In this document: piece by piece, positions 1-8,761 of the stretch
How the letters are laid out: each line of letters opens with the position of its first letter
Numbering within the stretch: position 1 is the first letter of the stretch
NCBI GenBank assembly: GCA_021234155.1
Contig: JAJEKV010000008.1
Span: forward strand, 19,237,308-19,301,307
DNA from: Isoetes taiwanensis
Lineage: Eukaryota; Streptophyta; Lycopodiopsida; Isoetales; Isoetaceae
Direction of reading: 5' to 3'
DNA: 64,000 bases
Made by a program: the position numbers and the translations under genes
The notes under the pieces: model-generated
Told to the model about the DNA's origin: nothing
Databases searched by the model: none
Seen by the model: only the letters and a program-made list of their open reading frames with translations

Positions 1-48
1 TTGTTTACTCTTCACAATTTTGAATTCACCAGATGCCATCTGATGTTT

Positions 49-138
49 GCCACATTCAGTTTCAAAATCACCAGATTGCATGTTTTCCTGATCGCCACAT
101 TCAGTTTCAAAATCACCAGATTGCATGTTTTCCTGATC
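49..138. repeat. perfect 45-bp tandem duplication
   Basis: Two identical head-to-tail 45-bp units, 49-93 and 94-138, each starting GCCACATTCAG and ending TTTTCCTGATC. The rest of 1-421 shows no gene. Around 185-262 it is purine-rich with GGAGGAAATT and its complement AATTTCCTCC, which could fold on itself. Confidence 0.9.
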
Positions 139-421
139 CTGGAAAAAAATTCAAATTGTGTTCTACTTTCTTGGTTCAATTTGGGAATTTTCTTGGAAGG
201 AAATTTTTCTGGAGGGAATTTTCCTGGAGGAAATTGGAGGGAGGAATTTCCTCCAGGAGTTTTGCATCAACCGCCGGCCTCTACTCGTCATAATTACAAA
301 CAAACGGGGATTTTGCCCCTTTTTAAATATATAAGACAAAATTTATACATGAAATAAGTACATTTAAAATTCAGCAACCCATTCAAAAGTTTACATGAAT
401 TGCCCCCTGATGTATGACACC

Positions 422-1000
422 CTAACGTGCTTTTACCCTACCATCATACACAGCATCTTCAACAAACTGAACTGACCTGCTTACAATAACTTGCTTGTTA
501 GAAGGATCATACAACTTGTAATATTTCTGATTTTCTGGATACCCAATGAAGATGGCTTTGACAACTCTGTCATGCAACTTCCCATACTTTTTCAGCTTCT
601 CAGCAGGTATGGAAGCATAAGCCAAACATCCAAACACCTTCAAATGAGACACATCTGGGCCAAAATGCTTCATGAGGAGTCACATTCTGGACTGCCTTAG
701 TAGGCAACCTGTTTGTCAAATATGCTGCTGTCATTGCTGCCTCTCCCCAAAAAGATTCAGGCAGTTTCTTGTGACTCATCATAGATCTTGCCAAATCAAG
801 CAAAGATCTATTCCTCTTTTTAGCTACACCATTTTGTGGATCAGCATAAGGAATGATTAACTGTCTTTCAATACCTTCTTCCATGAGAAACTCGTCAAAG
901 GCATTAGAAACATATTCACCTCCATTGTCACTTCTTAACTTTTTGATACTAACCCTGTCTGCTTTTCGACTACTGCTTTGAAGGTCTTGAACTTGCCAAG
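422..1000 (-). pseudogene. copia integrase core and C-terminal region
   Basis: Two overlapping frames (600-1000 and 422-673) together give LRSDNGGEYVSNAF (second catalytic Asp), then PYADPQNGVAKKRNRSLLDLARSM, then SFWGEAAMTAAYLTNR, then LKVFGCLAYASIP and AIFIGYPENQK. This is the retroviral-type integrase (rve) plus the copia-specific region after it. The catalytic Glu expected in NGVAERKNR is Lys. A frameshift near 665 separates the two parts. Confidence 0.85.
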
Positions 1001-1075
1001 CACCTCAGATTTGCAGTGCAAAGTATACACCCAAGTGTACCTACTAAAATCATTAATCAGGGTACCTCTTTCCAC

Positions 1076-1375
1076 CTAGTGAAATATCAGGCATATAGCA
1101 CAATCAGAATGCAGCAGCTCAAGAGGTTGAGTTGCTCGATGAATAGCCTGATGTGGAAAAGGCTGTTGAGGTTGCTTTCCGAGATGGCATGCAGCACACT
1201 CAAGTTTGACACATTTCAGCGAAGGAATATATGTAGCCATCTTGTTCTTGTACAAAGCATGTACAACAATGCCTCCAACATGACCAAAATGAGCATGCCA
1301 CAGATCCTCAACAGTCAAATTAGCACATACAAGACCATGTTCAGTCTTATGAATGGAACCATCAAAGATATACAA
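1076..1375 (-). pseudogene. copia GAG-pre-integrase domain and start of integrase
   Basis: A 99-codon open stretch has LWHAHFGHVGG and CAACHLGKQ, the H-x-H and C-x-x-C pattern of the zinc-binding GAG-pre-integrase domain. It ends with PLELLHSD, where the first catalytic Asp of the integrase core sits. The following residues run into a frameshift. Confidence 0.8.
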
Positions 1376-1557
1376 GCCATTCTACAGCATACACTGTGCC
1401 ATGAACTGCATACATCATATTAAACTGTAATCCAGGTGCAAACATGACATTTCTCACCTTACTAACTACATCACGTCCATGCAATTGAAAAGCTACAATC
1501 CCCTTTCCTGTGATAGGAAGAGAATATCAATCACCCATCATCACATCACCTCCGAAG

Positions 1558-1640
1558 TTCAAGTTTAGAAAACACATCTGAATCTCCGGTAAGATGAACC
1601 GTGGCTCCCGAGTTCAAAATCCAGTCCTTCTGTAGGGTGC
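1558..1640 (-). pseudogene. copia aspartic protease active-site remnant
   Basis: The minus strand reads KDWILNSGATVHLTGDSDVF, which aligns with the copia protease signature W-x-[LI]-D-S-G-A-[TS]-x-H-[LM]-T. The catalytic aspartate of DSGA is asparagine here (GAC to AAC), so the enzyme would be inactive. The fragment is out of frame with the gag piece upstream. Confidence 0.75.
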
Positions 1641-1658
1641 TGACCGCTGCTACAAGAT

Positions 1659-2042
1659 TCAGATATTCAGCATTAAAAGTGGCACATGCAACAGCACTTG
1701 TCTCTCCCGTAGAGTTGACTGCTGTGCTTCTTGTGTCACTATCCTTTGAGCTTTTCTTCTTCTTCTTAAGTGACCCTTTTCACCACAATTCCAGCACTTG
1801 AACTCCTTGGATTTCTTACCATCATACTTCACATTTTCTGATTTCCTAGAGTCTTTGCTATCAGCAAACTTCTTCTTGGTGTCAGCCCGAGAAGTAGACA
1901 CAAAATCAGCATGGTCCACTCTCCCATCCCTTTGCTTCTGCACCAACTCCTCTTGTTGCAGTAGAATGGTTACTTTGGCTATATCAATCTTCTCCTTGTA
2001 CCTGATCTTCGAAGAGATAATATCATATAAGCACAATTTCAT
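1659..2042 (-). pseudogene. copia gag C-terminus with damaged zinc knuckle
   Basis: A 127-codon open stretch, lysine- and arginine-rich, contains CWNCGEKGHLRRRRK. This is the CCHC knuckle of copia gag (CX2CX4HX4C), which binds RNA in the virus-like particle. The final cysteine is absent because a run of AGA codons stands in its place, so the knuckle would bind zinc poorly. The N-terminal gag lies beyond or is lost. A stop at 1659-1661 separates it from the protease region that follows. Confidence 0.75.
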
Positions 2043-2445
2043 TATATATGGACTTTCCCTAAGTTCATATGCCTCCGAAATGAACCCGAATTTTTAGAAT
2101 ATAGGGGTTTTTTTTATTAGAATGATGCAAAATTTCGGGAATCGTGCAAGTAGGTGCGATGCAGGCGTTGTGTCTATTCAGCCAAGGAAGAGCCATTCAA
2201 GTCTGTGTCCCGGAAAAGCGCCTTCATTGTAGGTGGTGTTGCTAGTGAAGCCAGCTTTTGCAAATCTGCACAGCGTAGATTCATATCGGGACACTCAGAA
2301 TGGTTGAAACGAGGCGCAGGTATGGTTCGTTACTATGCTTTTGTAATACATAGTTCTCTGAGATATACTATTAATCCAACTTGTCTTCTATATTCCAAAT
2401 TGAATGACTCCGGTCAAACAATTATCATATCCATTCCTGGCGCTG
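2043..2445. other. non-coding stretch with a possible orphan exon
   Basis: No gene is certain. On the plus strand 2154-2319 is open (RRCVYSAKEEPFKS...SEWLKRGAG) and is followed by GCAG/GTATGG, a good splice donor. It could therefore be a leftover exon whose intron would carry the palindromes from 2446 on. No homology is recognised. Confidence 0.3.
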
Positions 2446-2885
2446 AAATTGGGCGCCCGCCCAGTTTGCATTGGAATACATAATTCTCTGGGATATATTA
2501 ATTATTCCAACTTGTCTTCAAAATTCCAAACTGAATGGCTTTGCTTGAAATTGGGCGGCCGCCCAATTTCCTAAGCAGAACTGAAGTCAAACATATATCA
2601 TGTGTCTTCCGGATCACCTCATGTTGAAATGCTGGCACTGATAGCAACCAAATTTGGCGCCCGCCCAATTACCTCACGAGGACAATGAAGGCCTCAAGTT
2701 GAACTGCTGGCACTGACAGCAACTAAATTGGGCGTCTGCCTAATTTCTTCCGGAGCACAAGGTAGGGTACACGTTGAACTGATGGCAGTGACAGCTACCA
2801 AATTGGGCGGCCGCCCATTTTGCCCCAGGAGGTCTACAAATAAATTCAATTATAGGTGCTGGCATTTACGGCAACCGCCCAATTT
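2446..2885. repeat. palindrome cluster A, 3' of the ParB-methyltransferase gene
   Basis: Copies of the 22-bp palindrome (arm AAATTGGGCG, 2-nt centre, reverse-complement arm) lie at 2446-2467, 2548-2569 (perfect), 2650-2670, 2725-2746 and 2800-2821, with a half copy at 2870-2885. Spacing is 75-100 bp. The short linkers are also partly alike (a motif like GCTGGCACTGACAGCAAC recurs at about 2630, 2705 and 2785), so the cluster grew by duplication of a larger unit. Confidence 0.9.
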
Positions 2886-2945
2886 GGCTAGCAGAGGAAT
2901 CTTGGGAACTTTAACACAAGGAAATGCGGGAAAAATTAGCATTCG

Positions 2946-4013
2946 TTAATAAAAAATAATTATAATGTTTTCAAATCTGCTCATGGTTGTAATCACAGGT
3001 TTCTCATGCGTCTGGAGGCACCTCTCTTGAATGCTCCTCTCTAGTTCTTCAGATAATCCAGGAGGTTGTTGTGCTGCCTCCTTGATTTTTTCCATCTTGT
3101 CCACGAAATCTTCAGATCTTAGTTCCTCATTCACCTCATCCTCAGGCTGATTGTCTAATGTGTTAGGAACCTCTTCCTCTCCATCCTTCAACTCTTCTTC
3201 ACCCTCCCCTTCCTGTGTTTCCATGACGACCACAGACTCCGGATCTCTGGCAACCTGTTCTTCGAATCTTGAGGTCCCTTGAATCATATCCTGAGTATTC
3301 ACCAGCGCGTCCCTGCCAATGCGTTGATGGTATCTTTTCTTCTCCTAAATACTTGCAGATCTGGAGATCCAAGGGCCATTGCTTTTTTGAGCTCTTCCTG
3401 AATCAAGCTCTTGGCCATTCTCAGAACGGATTGCACTTCGTGTATGGTTGTAGAGGAGAACGGACAAGGTGTCTCAGGAACATGAAGCTGAGGCGGAGGA
3501 ACATTTTTGGAGCTAGAGGCCTTCTTCTTGCCTTCTTTTATCTTTTGTAATGCTCGAGCTCTTGATTTTTTCTCGTCTAACACGACGTTGAGTTGGTTGA
3601 ATATCTGTACAAGCTTAGTTTGCAGCTTCTCGTCTGTCTCAAAAGACAACACTTTATAGCCCTCGCACAATGCAGCCCGGCTAAATGCACCACCAGAAAA
3701 GAAATCTAGGACAGTGCAACCTTCCATCATCAACTTCTGTATTAGATAGGTGCACGTCCTAGATTCTAACTGATTGTGGACGAGAACTCCTCCCCCACCT
3801 GCTGCACCCTTATCGCACCAGGGACGATATAGCCAATAAGCTGCAGGCAAAACAAATGTTAGAAACATTCATAGTATACGTCAGGAAATCCAGCGGGCAC
3901 CCAATTTGAAATGTATACCTGCTGCACACTCATGATCTGACAAATTCTTCTCGATGTCCGATTTTTCTCGCAAATGCTTGGGAAATTTAGCATATTGCTT
4001 AGGATGGTCTGAA
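2946..4013 (-). pseudogene. second half of methyltransferase fold (motif I) and acidic tail
   Basis: Exon 4013-3919 joins through a 78-nt intron (3918-3841) to 3840-2946. After HNQLESRTCTYLIQKLMMEG comes CTVLDFFSGGAFSRAALCEG and YKVLSFETDE. This equals the H-P-x-x-K-P helix and motif I (VLDPFxGxG...GxExD), the AdoMet-binding strand of beta-class methyltransferases, placed after motif IV as in the permuted class. FxGxG is FSGGA. A one-base slip in the A-run near 3350 throws out the frame. The tail (3330-2946) is acidic, with GEGEEELKDGEEEV. The intron 3918-3841 itself holds a half palindrome (3893-3910). Confidence 0.55.
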
Positions 4014-4080
4014 CTGGTAAAGCAAATATTTAGTTCATCTAGCTAGAGATGGCGGAGCCGCTAGGTCTCTGGCAACATAC

Positions 4081-4961
4081 ATGAGCAAGACAAAAGTTTG
4101 CAACTCTCGCACTCTAGAAGTAGAAGCACTTTTGGCCGGGGGATCCTGGTAGGCGCCAATCCAGATATGGCTGCCACCGTCTATTGTCTTCATGGCAGAT
4201 AGGCACTCATTGAGGCGGTCCGGCGTAATAAATATGGCAATCTAGTAAAGCTAGTAGTCCGTCATCGTGCTAATCTGGTCAAGGAATTTTTTATAGTCTT
4301 CCATTGCCCATTTCTTTGTATATCTGAAGTCGCAGCCGACGAAGCGGGCAGAAGTGTTCACTACGTCTACGCACAAACCTAATGGACTCACGTGGAAACA
4401 CTTAAACGGTTTGCCCCCCTCCTCTACTGGCCCAAGAAGATATTCGTCTACTTTGCCATAGAGGGACTCCGGAAAGCTTTCCTTCTCCATCTCTTTGCGT
4501 CCTTCAGCCCATCCACTGATACTGCTGGCGAACATAAGCATTAAGTTCTCCGTGAATATGGGATGAGCTTGCCTCAAGGCAGCCATGTCTTTAAATGGTA
4601 GTTTTTTTCCATCCTTGAGGTGTCTGAGAAGCTTCTGCTCCATTGTTCCAATCTTTTTCAGCTCAAGGGCCCTGACCTTCATGGTACGTCTGCCTGTATA
4701 ATCTTTGCTTCCTTTGAGGAAAGTGGTGCCATCCTTGATCTCCTTCATCAGCCTTTGCAGGTCTAGAGGATGCATAGACTTCAATGGGCGACAAGAATTG
4801 TTGGTAAAAAGTCTTAGCCTATCTTTCACTTCAATTTTTTCTCCCTTTTCATCCTTCAAACTATCTTCATAAAATAACTGCGCGACTTCAGTGCACATGG
4901 ACCAGTCGTTGTCACGCATAGTTGCTTTCTTCAATGTTTGGAGCGCCACGGCCACACAATC
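4081..4961 (-). pseudogene. linker and first half of permuted amino-methyltransferase fold
   Basis: The exon is open except for TAG at 4251-4253 and 4242-4244. After a long lysine-rich helical part (about 190 residues) comes CVDVVNTSARFVGCDFRYTKKW (about 4309-4360). By position this is motif IV, a strand then DPPY in beta-class N4/N6 methyltransferases; the motif reads DFRY here. It is followed by WAMEDYKKFLDQIS, a strand (IAIFITPDRLNECL) and GSHIWIGAYQDPP, the usual order before the target-recognition region. The exon ends at CTCAT/GTATGT (intron from 4080). Loss of both prolines of DPPY suggests this copy, or the whole family, does not methylate. Confidence 0.5.
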
Positions 4962-5245
4962 CTACAGGACACACAAATCATTAGATAATGCCCATCCAGT
5001 AAGTGCCAAATTGGGTGCCCACCCAATTTCCCTCGACGAGTGCGAAACTGGGCGCCCGCACAATTTACCTCGACGAGTGCGAGAATGGGTGCCCGCGCAA
5101 TTTCACTAGCTTAGTGCCTAATTGGTCGGGCGCCCAATTTCCCTAGCTGAGTGCCAAATTGGGCGCCCGCCCAATTTGACACTCATTGAGTATCAACATG
5201 GAGTATCAACATGAGTATCAACAACAAAGGTTGAAGAGCACTTAC
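4962..5245 (-). other. 284-nt intron carrying five palindromes
   Basis: The donor GTAAGTGC (from 5245) and the acceptor CCTGTAG (ending 4962) join GGAYS to DCVAVALQ in phase 0. Copies of the 22-bp palindrome sit at 5008-5029, 5045-5066, 5084-5103, 5119-5140 and 5156-5177, a spacing of 35-38 bp. The 15-bp linkers are alike (CCCTCGACGAGTGCG type). Near the donor is a triplicated ATGGAGTATCAAC-like motif (5191-5223). Confidence 0.8.
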
Positions 5246-5901
5246 AGAATAAGCTCCACCAAGGGACTGCCCGCATTTGCCCTTCTGAGGCTTCCCGTAA
5301 AATGCCCACTGGTTTCGAAGCTGCTGGATTTCTTCAAAGAAAACTTCTTCATGTATAGTCTTCTTTGTTATATCATTATTCTCCTGGCTCACACGAGCAT
5401 ATTCAATGGCTGTGAAATTTCCCGCTAGCACTCGGCATTTCCTTTTGGCATAAAAAAAGAATATGAGTTCTGCCAAGTACTTTCTTTCAGGCGGCCATGC
5501 CAAAGCTTGTGTAACAAGCAGTTGAGCAACCGTCGTCGTATGGTTGCCATTCACAATCCAGAATTCTGCATTTTCCAAGTCTGTGGCCTTCTTCCACTTA
5601 ATTGCTCGTCCTGTCAGTGGGTTGAATGGTACGACATCAGCATAGGGAGGGTGCATCTGATTGCTGATAAATGATTCATATAGAGTGTCCAAGTGCCCTG
5701 GACTTATGACCCTACATGTCATATTTGTCGGGGCTTTGTGCATCTTGAACACATCGATATCAATCTCCACCTCCAAAGGGTAAATTCTCTCGCTGTGCTT
5801 GATGTTGACAATGGCACTCTGACACAACTCATGTCTGCTCTCTTGTGTGATGTCGGCAGTAGATGGAGTGACTTTTACGATCTGTCGGCAAGTCTCCCGT
5901 T
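5246..5901 (-). pseudogene. ParB/Srx-like domain exon
   Basis: This exon of about 218 codons is fully open. It contains ISPGHLDTLYESFISNQM followed by PPYADVVPF and, after about 20 residues, FWIVNGNHTTTVAQLL. This matches the ParB/sulfiredoxin fold: a helix choosing a residue 'slot', a beta strand, then the G-x-H/R-x-x-x-A phosphate-binding turn (GNHR..A or GERR..A in bacterial ParB). In ParB this turn binds nucleotide; in the Srx branch it handles phosphate. In phage and bacterial fusions the domain precedes a DNA methylase, as here. The exon ends at a clean donor TTCT/GTAAGT (intron from 5245). The call is by motif and layout only. Confidence 0.6.
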
Positions 5902-5978
5902 CTTCAGATTCAGATGCAGACAAAGACTCCCTCTCCAAACCATGTGGGCTCTCAGGTGTAATGGTCCTTTGCGCTTAC

Positions 5979-6786
5979 CGGCTTCCTCTTCAGACGACTC
6001 TTCCTTTTCTGCACTGAACTCGGGCGACCTTCGTGTCCTCGACATTCCACCCAATAAAAGTTTAGGGGCAGCTTTAGTGGGAATAACTGTGACAGGTGTC
6101 CTCGCCTTCTTTGCAATTATCGGCGTCTCCACGGGAGCTAGTGCTGTCTCACCTTTCTTTGGAACCCCGTATCTGGACCTTCGCCACTTAGTATCGTAGA
6201 CTTTGAGTTGTTTTTTGCCATGATACTCTGTATACAATGCTTTAGATCTGTTCTGCTTGTGTTCAAATATCCACTAATGGACTGCGTAGAAGCCATCCAA
6301 GATATCAGTACGACATTTGATACCAGACCGCTCTAAACTCTCATATGAGTCAAGCACTCATCCTCTCTGAGCGCAAGAGTGTGGGCTTTCAGTTATACTT
6401 GCGTGCATCATCGTGGGCTCGTAGCTAGAAAAGGGAAGTTTATAACGGACGAAAGGGTGTCTTCAACATCCAACTAGAAATCGTCATTGTTATCTGGTGA
6501 TACCTCCATGTCGATGAGAATTTCTGCTGAGTGCATTTTCCGTGTCCCTCTCTCTTCAAAATAAAGCAAAAGGTCCTTGAGGTGGTTCGTCTGGGAGCGG
6601 GGGTGGATATTCCCTATCTCCATGCACCAGGTCCATTCCTCAGCTACTGGCAACACTTCATGAGGCACAACAGTGATTCCCGCAAATAGTTCTTTGTCTT
6701 CTGCCGTCTTTGCTTCTTCTGACTTTTTGCAAATCTGGTGCGGCCCACACATTCGAAAGCGACCGCTTTGTTCAAGGCCATAATTC
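5979..6786 (-). pseudogene. N-terminal exon region of the ParB-methyltransferase gene
   Basis: The exon begins after TTTTTGTGTAG (acceptor at 6788-6787). The first part (to 6474) is open and contains EEWTWCMEIGNIHPRSQ. TAG at 6474-6476 follows DDF, and another TAG at 6274-6276 follows AVH and precedes WIFEHKQNRSKAL. Between about 6440 and 6330 no single frame stays open, so small indels have accumulated. The last part (6237-5979) is basic, with KKQLKVYDTKWRRSRYG, then serine- and glutamate-rich (SAEKEESSEEEA), and ends at the donor GTAAGC (5978). No known domain is recognised. An indel reading through 5978-5902 instead of the 77-nt intron is also possible. Confidence 0.5.
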
Positions 6787-7587
6787 CTACACAAAAATGT
6801 AAAGCGTTGTTAGAACATTGGGTCATGGTGAAGCTGTTAAAACTCAGTTCTGGAAGGAGAATTGGGACTGTGGAAAAGCTTGGATCATTGAGGCCAAATC
6901 GGGCGCCCGCCCAATTTGGTGTGAGGGGCATGCATCAACATGAACATAATCAGGGTCGCTTCTCACACCAAATTGGGCGGGCGCCCAATTTGCTCAATTG
7001 CCCATGCCTTAGACTAAAGGAAGTCAGGCTCCCTTTGAATAAATTGGGCGTCCGCCCAATTTGCTGCGAGAGGCATGGAACAGGATGAACGTGAAAGGAG
7101 TTCCTTCTGTAGAAGTAAGACACCTGGGCAATTTGTTTCAGTAACAACGGGTATAAGAAGAGAGCAATCAAGTCCTCAGTCACAGGAAATTGGGCGGGTA
7201 CCCAATTTGTTCAATGGCCCATGTTTCAGATTGAACAAAGTTAGGCTACACTTTGAATAAATTGGGTGCCTGCCCAATTTGCTGTCAGGGTCCCTTCTGG
7301 AGAAATAGGGCGCTCGCCCAATTTGTTTAAGTGATGAAGCCCCTTTCCAAACTAAACTGAGCGTCCACCAGATTTGCCCAATGGCCTTATATTGAGAAAA
7401 ATCAGATGCTCTTTAGGAAAGAATTGGGCGCTCAACGAATTTCTTCAGAGAGGTATGCATTGGTGGGAACCAGTGAGGCAAAATTGCTAGCCACAACCCA
7501 ATTCCCACATTTATGATAAGGCAGTCTCAATCAGGCAGGCGCTGAGAGATACTGCCAAGTTAATATTAAACAAGTAGTCCAGCTTAC
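6787..7587 (-). other. 801-nt first intron carrying palindrome cluster B
   Basis: The donor is GAAG/GTAAGC (7588/7587) and the acceptor TTTTTGTGTAG (ends 6787). Palindromes lie at 6896-6917, 6970-6991, 7041-7062, 7187-7208, 7259-7280, 7303-7324 and a weak one at 7354-7375, with a decayed one at 7418-7442. Linkers share a phrase like CCCATGCCTTAGACTAAAG (6991-7012 and 7210-7232), again showing duplication of a unit larger than the palindrome. Confidence 0.7.
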
Positions 7588-7618
7588 CTTCGCCTCCTGT
7601 CGTGAGGCGAGATGCCAT

Positions 7619-8270
7619 CAACTGATGTGATTCGCCTAGTGTACAGGGATTCGAAGGCGATAGGACAATCAACAGAAGAAGGCGCCAAGAGGAAGGCGAA
7701 GCAGCCTTAGAAGCAAAGACGGCAATTTGGTTCCGGATTATAGGGCGGCGGCGAAAGAGAACGAAAGATGATTGGTGAATAGAGAACCAGGCGGCGATTG
7801 TGAAGTGGGCGCAGAAGACCCCAAGGCAACAGGGAGAACACAGAAATTTCTAAAACTGCAGCCGAAGAGCAGAACGGGCTTTTATAGGGGCTATGGACCG
7901 TTCATGCACGCATGACAAGTGTCGTGCCTAAAAGAAATGGATCTTTTCAAATAAAAATGGACCGTTACCATAATTGAGCATGCGTTATTAAATGCACAGA
8001 AAATTTGAATTTCAAACATGTCATTTAAAGCCCGCCCAATTTTAATTTCAAACATGCACGTGTTGCACGCATAACAAGTTTAGGCGGGAGAATATATTTT
8101 AAAGTTGGGGGGACATTTTATTTTAAAATTAGGGGGGAAATTACATTCAAATTTTGGGGAAGTTAAGTTTAAATGTAAATGCTTATCAAACCTTTCGATT
8201 TTCTGGCATTACTCTTCTTGGCTAGTCTCTTATCTTCCAGACGTCGACCATCTTCAGTGCGTAATAATCA
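7619..8270. promoter_or_regulatory. shared divergent promoter region
   Basis: This 652-bp stretch lies between the minus-strand ATG at 7618 and a plus-strand ATG at 8271. It has a minus-strand TATAAAAG (7886-7879), and on the plus side an AATATATTTTAAA stretch (about 8091-8103) that could be a TATA element. A half palindrome (GCCCGCCCAATTT, about 8030-8042) lies between. ATTTCAAACATG occurs twice (8010-8021 and 8044-8055). Confidence 0.4.
7879..7886 (-). promoter_or_regulatory. TATA box of the ParB-methyltransferase gene
   Basis: The minus strand reads CCCCTATAAAAGCCCG. About 260 bp downstream is the first ATG (7618-7616), and 31 nt further a GAAG/GTAAGC splice donor (intron from 7587). The leader between them is rich in CT runs and GCC triplets, as in plant 5' UTRs. 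This fixes the start of the minus-strand gene. Confidence 0.6.
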
Positions 8271-8630
8271 TGGCGACTAAATCTCCAAAGGTTTGTGCTC
8301 TTCAATTGTTTGTACTCGCCATAGCTGGATGTCTATTTGCCATAAAACAAATCTCAAGGGCTATGTTTGTCCTCATTCAAATACACACCGCTTCATTCAT
8401 GCCTTTTCGTTGACGCCTGTTCACCCACCACTCCTCAATCACGCCTCTTCATATGCATTGGTAAAGAATTCGTCGTGCTAACCAAGAAGAACTCGATCAG
8501 GGTCACAGGGCTTGGTAATTCAGTCCCAGTTCTGAAGATTGGACTTTAACAGCTAATGTCAGATTTACATCTACTATGCGTGTCTTGACGATGGTGTGCA
8601 AGGAATGTGTGCACGCTATTTTCTAATGCT

Positions 8631-8755
8631 TATTTGTTTTTCCCCCAAGCACCTCCATGACAATCCAATGTGGTGTGCAGCAAGCCCTTCTAGTGCTTGT
8701 TTATTTTTCCCCAAGTACCTCCATGATAATTCCACTGTGGTGTGCAGTGAAGCCC
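8631..8755. repeat. 62-bp imperfect tandem duplication
   Basis: Two units read GCTTRTTTWTTTTTCCCCAAG...CCTCCATGA...GGTGTGCAG, at about 8629-8690 and 8692-8755, with small differences. It stands between the possible first exon of the plus-strand pseudogene and palindrome cluster C. Confidence 0.75.
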
Positions 8756-8761
8756 CCCCCA

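Larger units (their letters stand above)
422..2042 (-). mobile_element. decayed Ty1/copia retrotransposon internal fragment
   Basis: Reading the minus strand from 2042 to 422 gives, in the normal copia order, a gag zinc knuckle, a protease active-site region, a GAG-pre-integrase domain, the integrase core and the integrase C-terminal region. The pieces lie in several frames separated by stops, so the element cannot code. No reverse transcriptase, RNase H or LTR follows below 422, so the 3' half is missing or deleted. The copia assignment rests on domain order (integrase before RT) and on typical motifs such as SDNGGEY and LKVFGCLAY. LTR boundaries and target duplications were not found. Confidence 0.88.
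2946..7618 (-). pseudogene. spliced ParB-like / DNA methyltransferase-like fusion gene, decayed copy
   Basis: The minus strand can be chained into six exons: 7618-7588, 6786-5979, 5901-5246, 4961-4081, 4013-3919 and 3840-2946. The GT-AG introns are 801, 77, 284, 67 and 78 nt; the last three join exons exactly in phase, and the 77-nt one also fits. The product would be near 1,120 residues: a charged N-terminal region, a ParB/Srx-like domain, a helical linker, a circularly permuted N4/N6 amino-methyltransferase-like fold, and an acidic glutamate-rich tail. This architecture is familiar in phage and bacterial proteins; here it is a spliced nuclear gene. This copy is broken by four in-frame TAG codons (6474-6476, 6274-6276, 4251-4253, 4242-4244), by frame loss between about 6440 and 6330, and by a one-base slip in an A-run near 3350. 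Splicing of exon 1 to exon 2 gives the less likely frame, so that junction is uncertain. Function is inferred: DNA binding and possibly DNA modification. Confidence 0.62.

Noticed and set aside
5008-5177. CRISPR-like array (palindromic repeats at regular spacing)
   Set aside because: The 'spacers' are near copies of each other, the locus is an intron in plant nuclear DNA, and no cas genes exist.
5902-5978. Reading straight through as a frameshifted exon instead of a 77-nt intron
   Set aside because: Possible, but donor GTAAGC, a pyrimidine-rich acceptor and exact phase favour an intron; kept as an alternative in the feature text.
2946-7618. Bacterial or phage contamination because of the ParB-methylase architecture
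   Set aside because: In-phase GT-AG introns, a TATA box, plant-style leader and flanking plant retrotransposons show it is nuclear.
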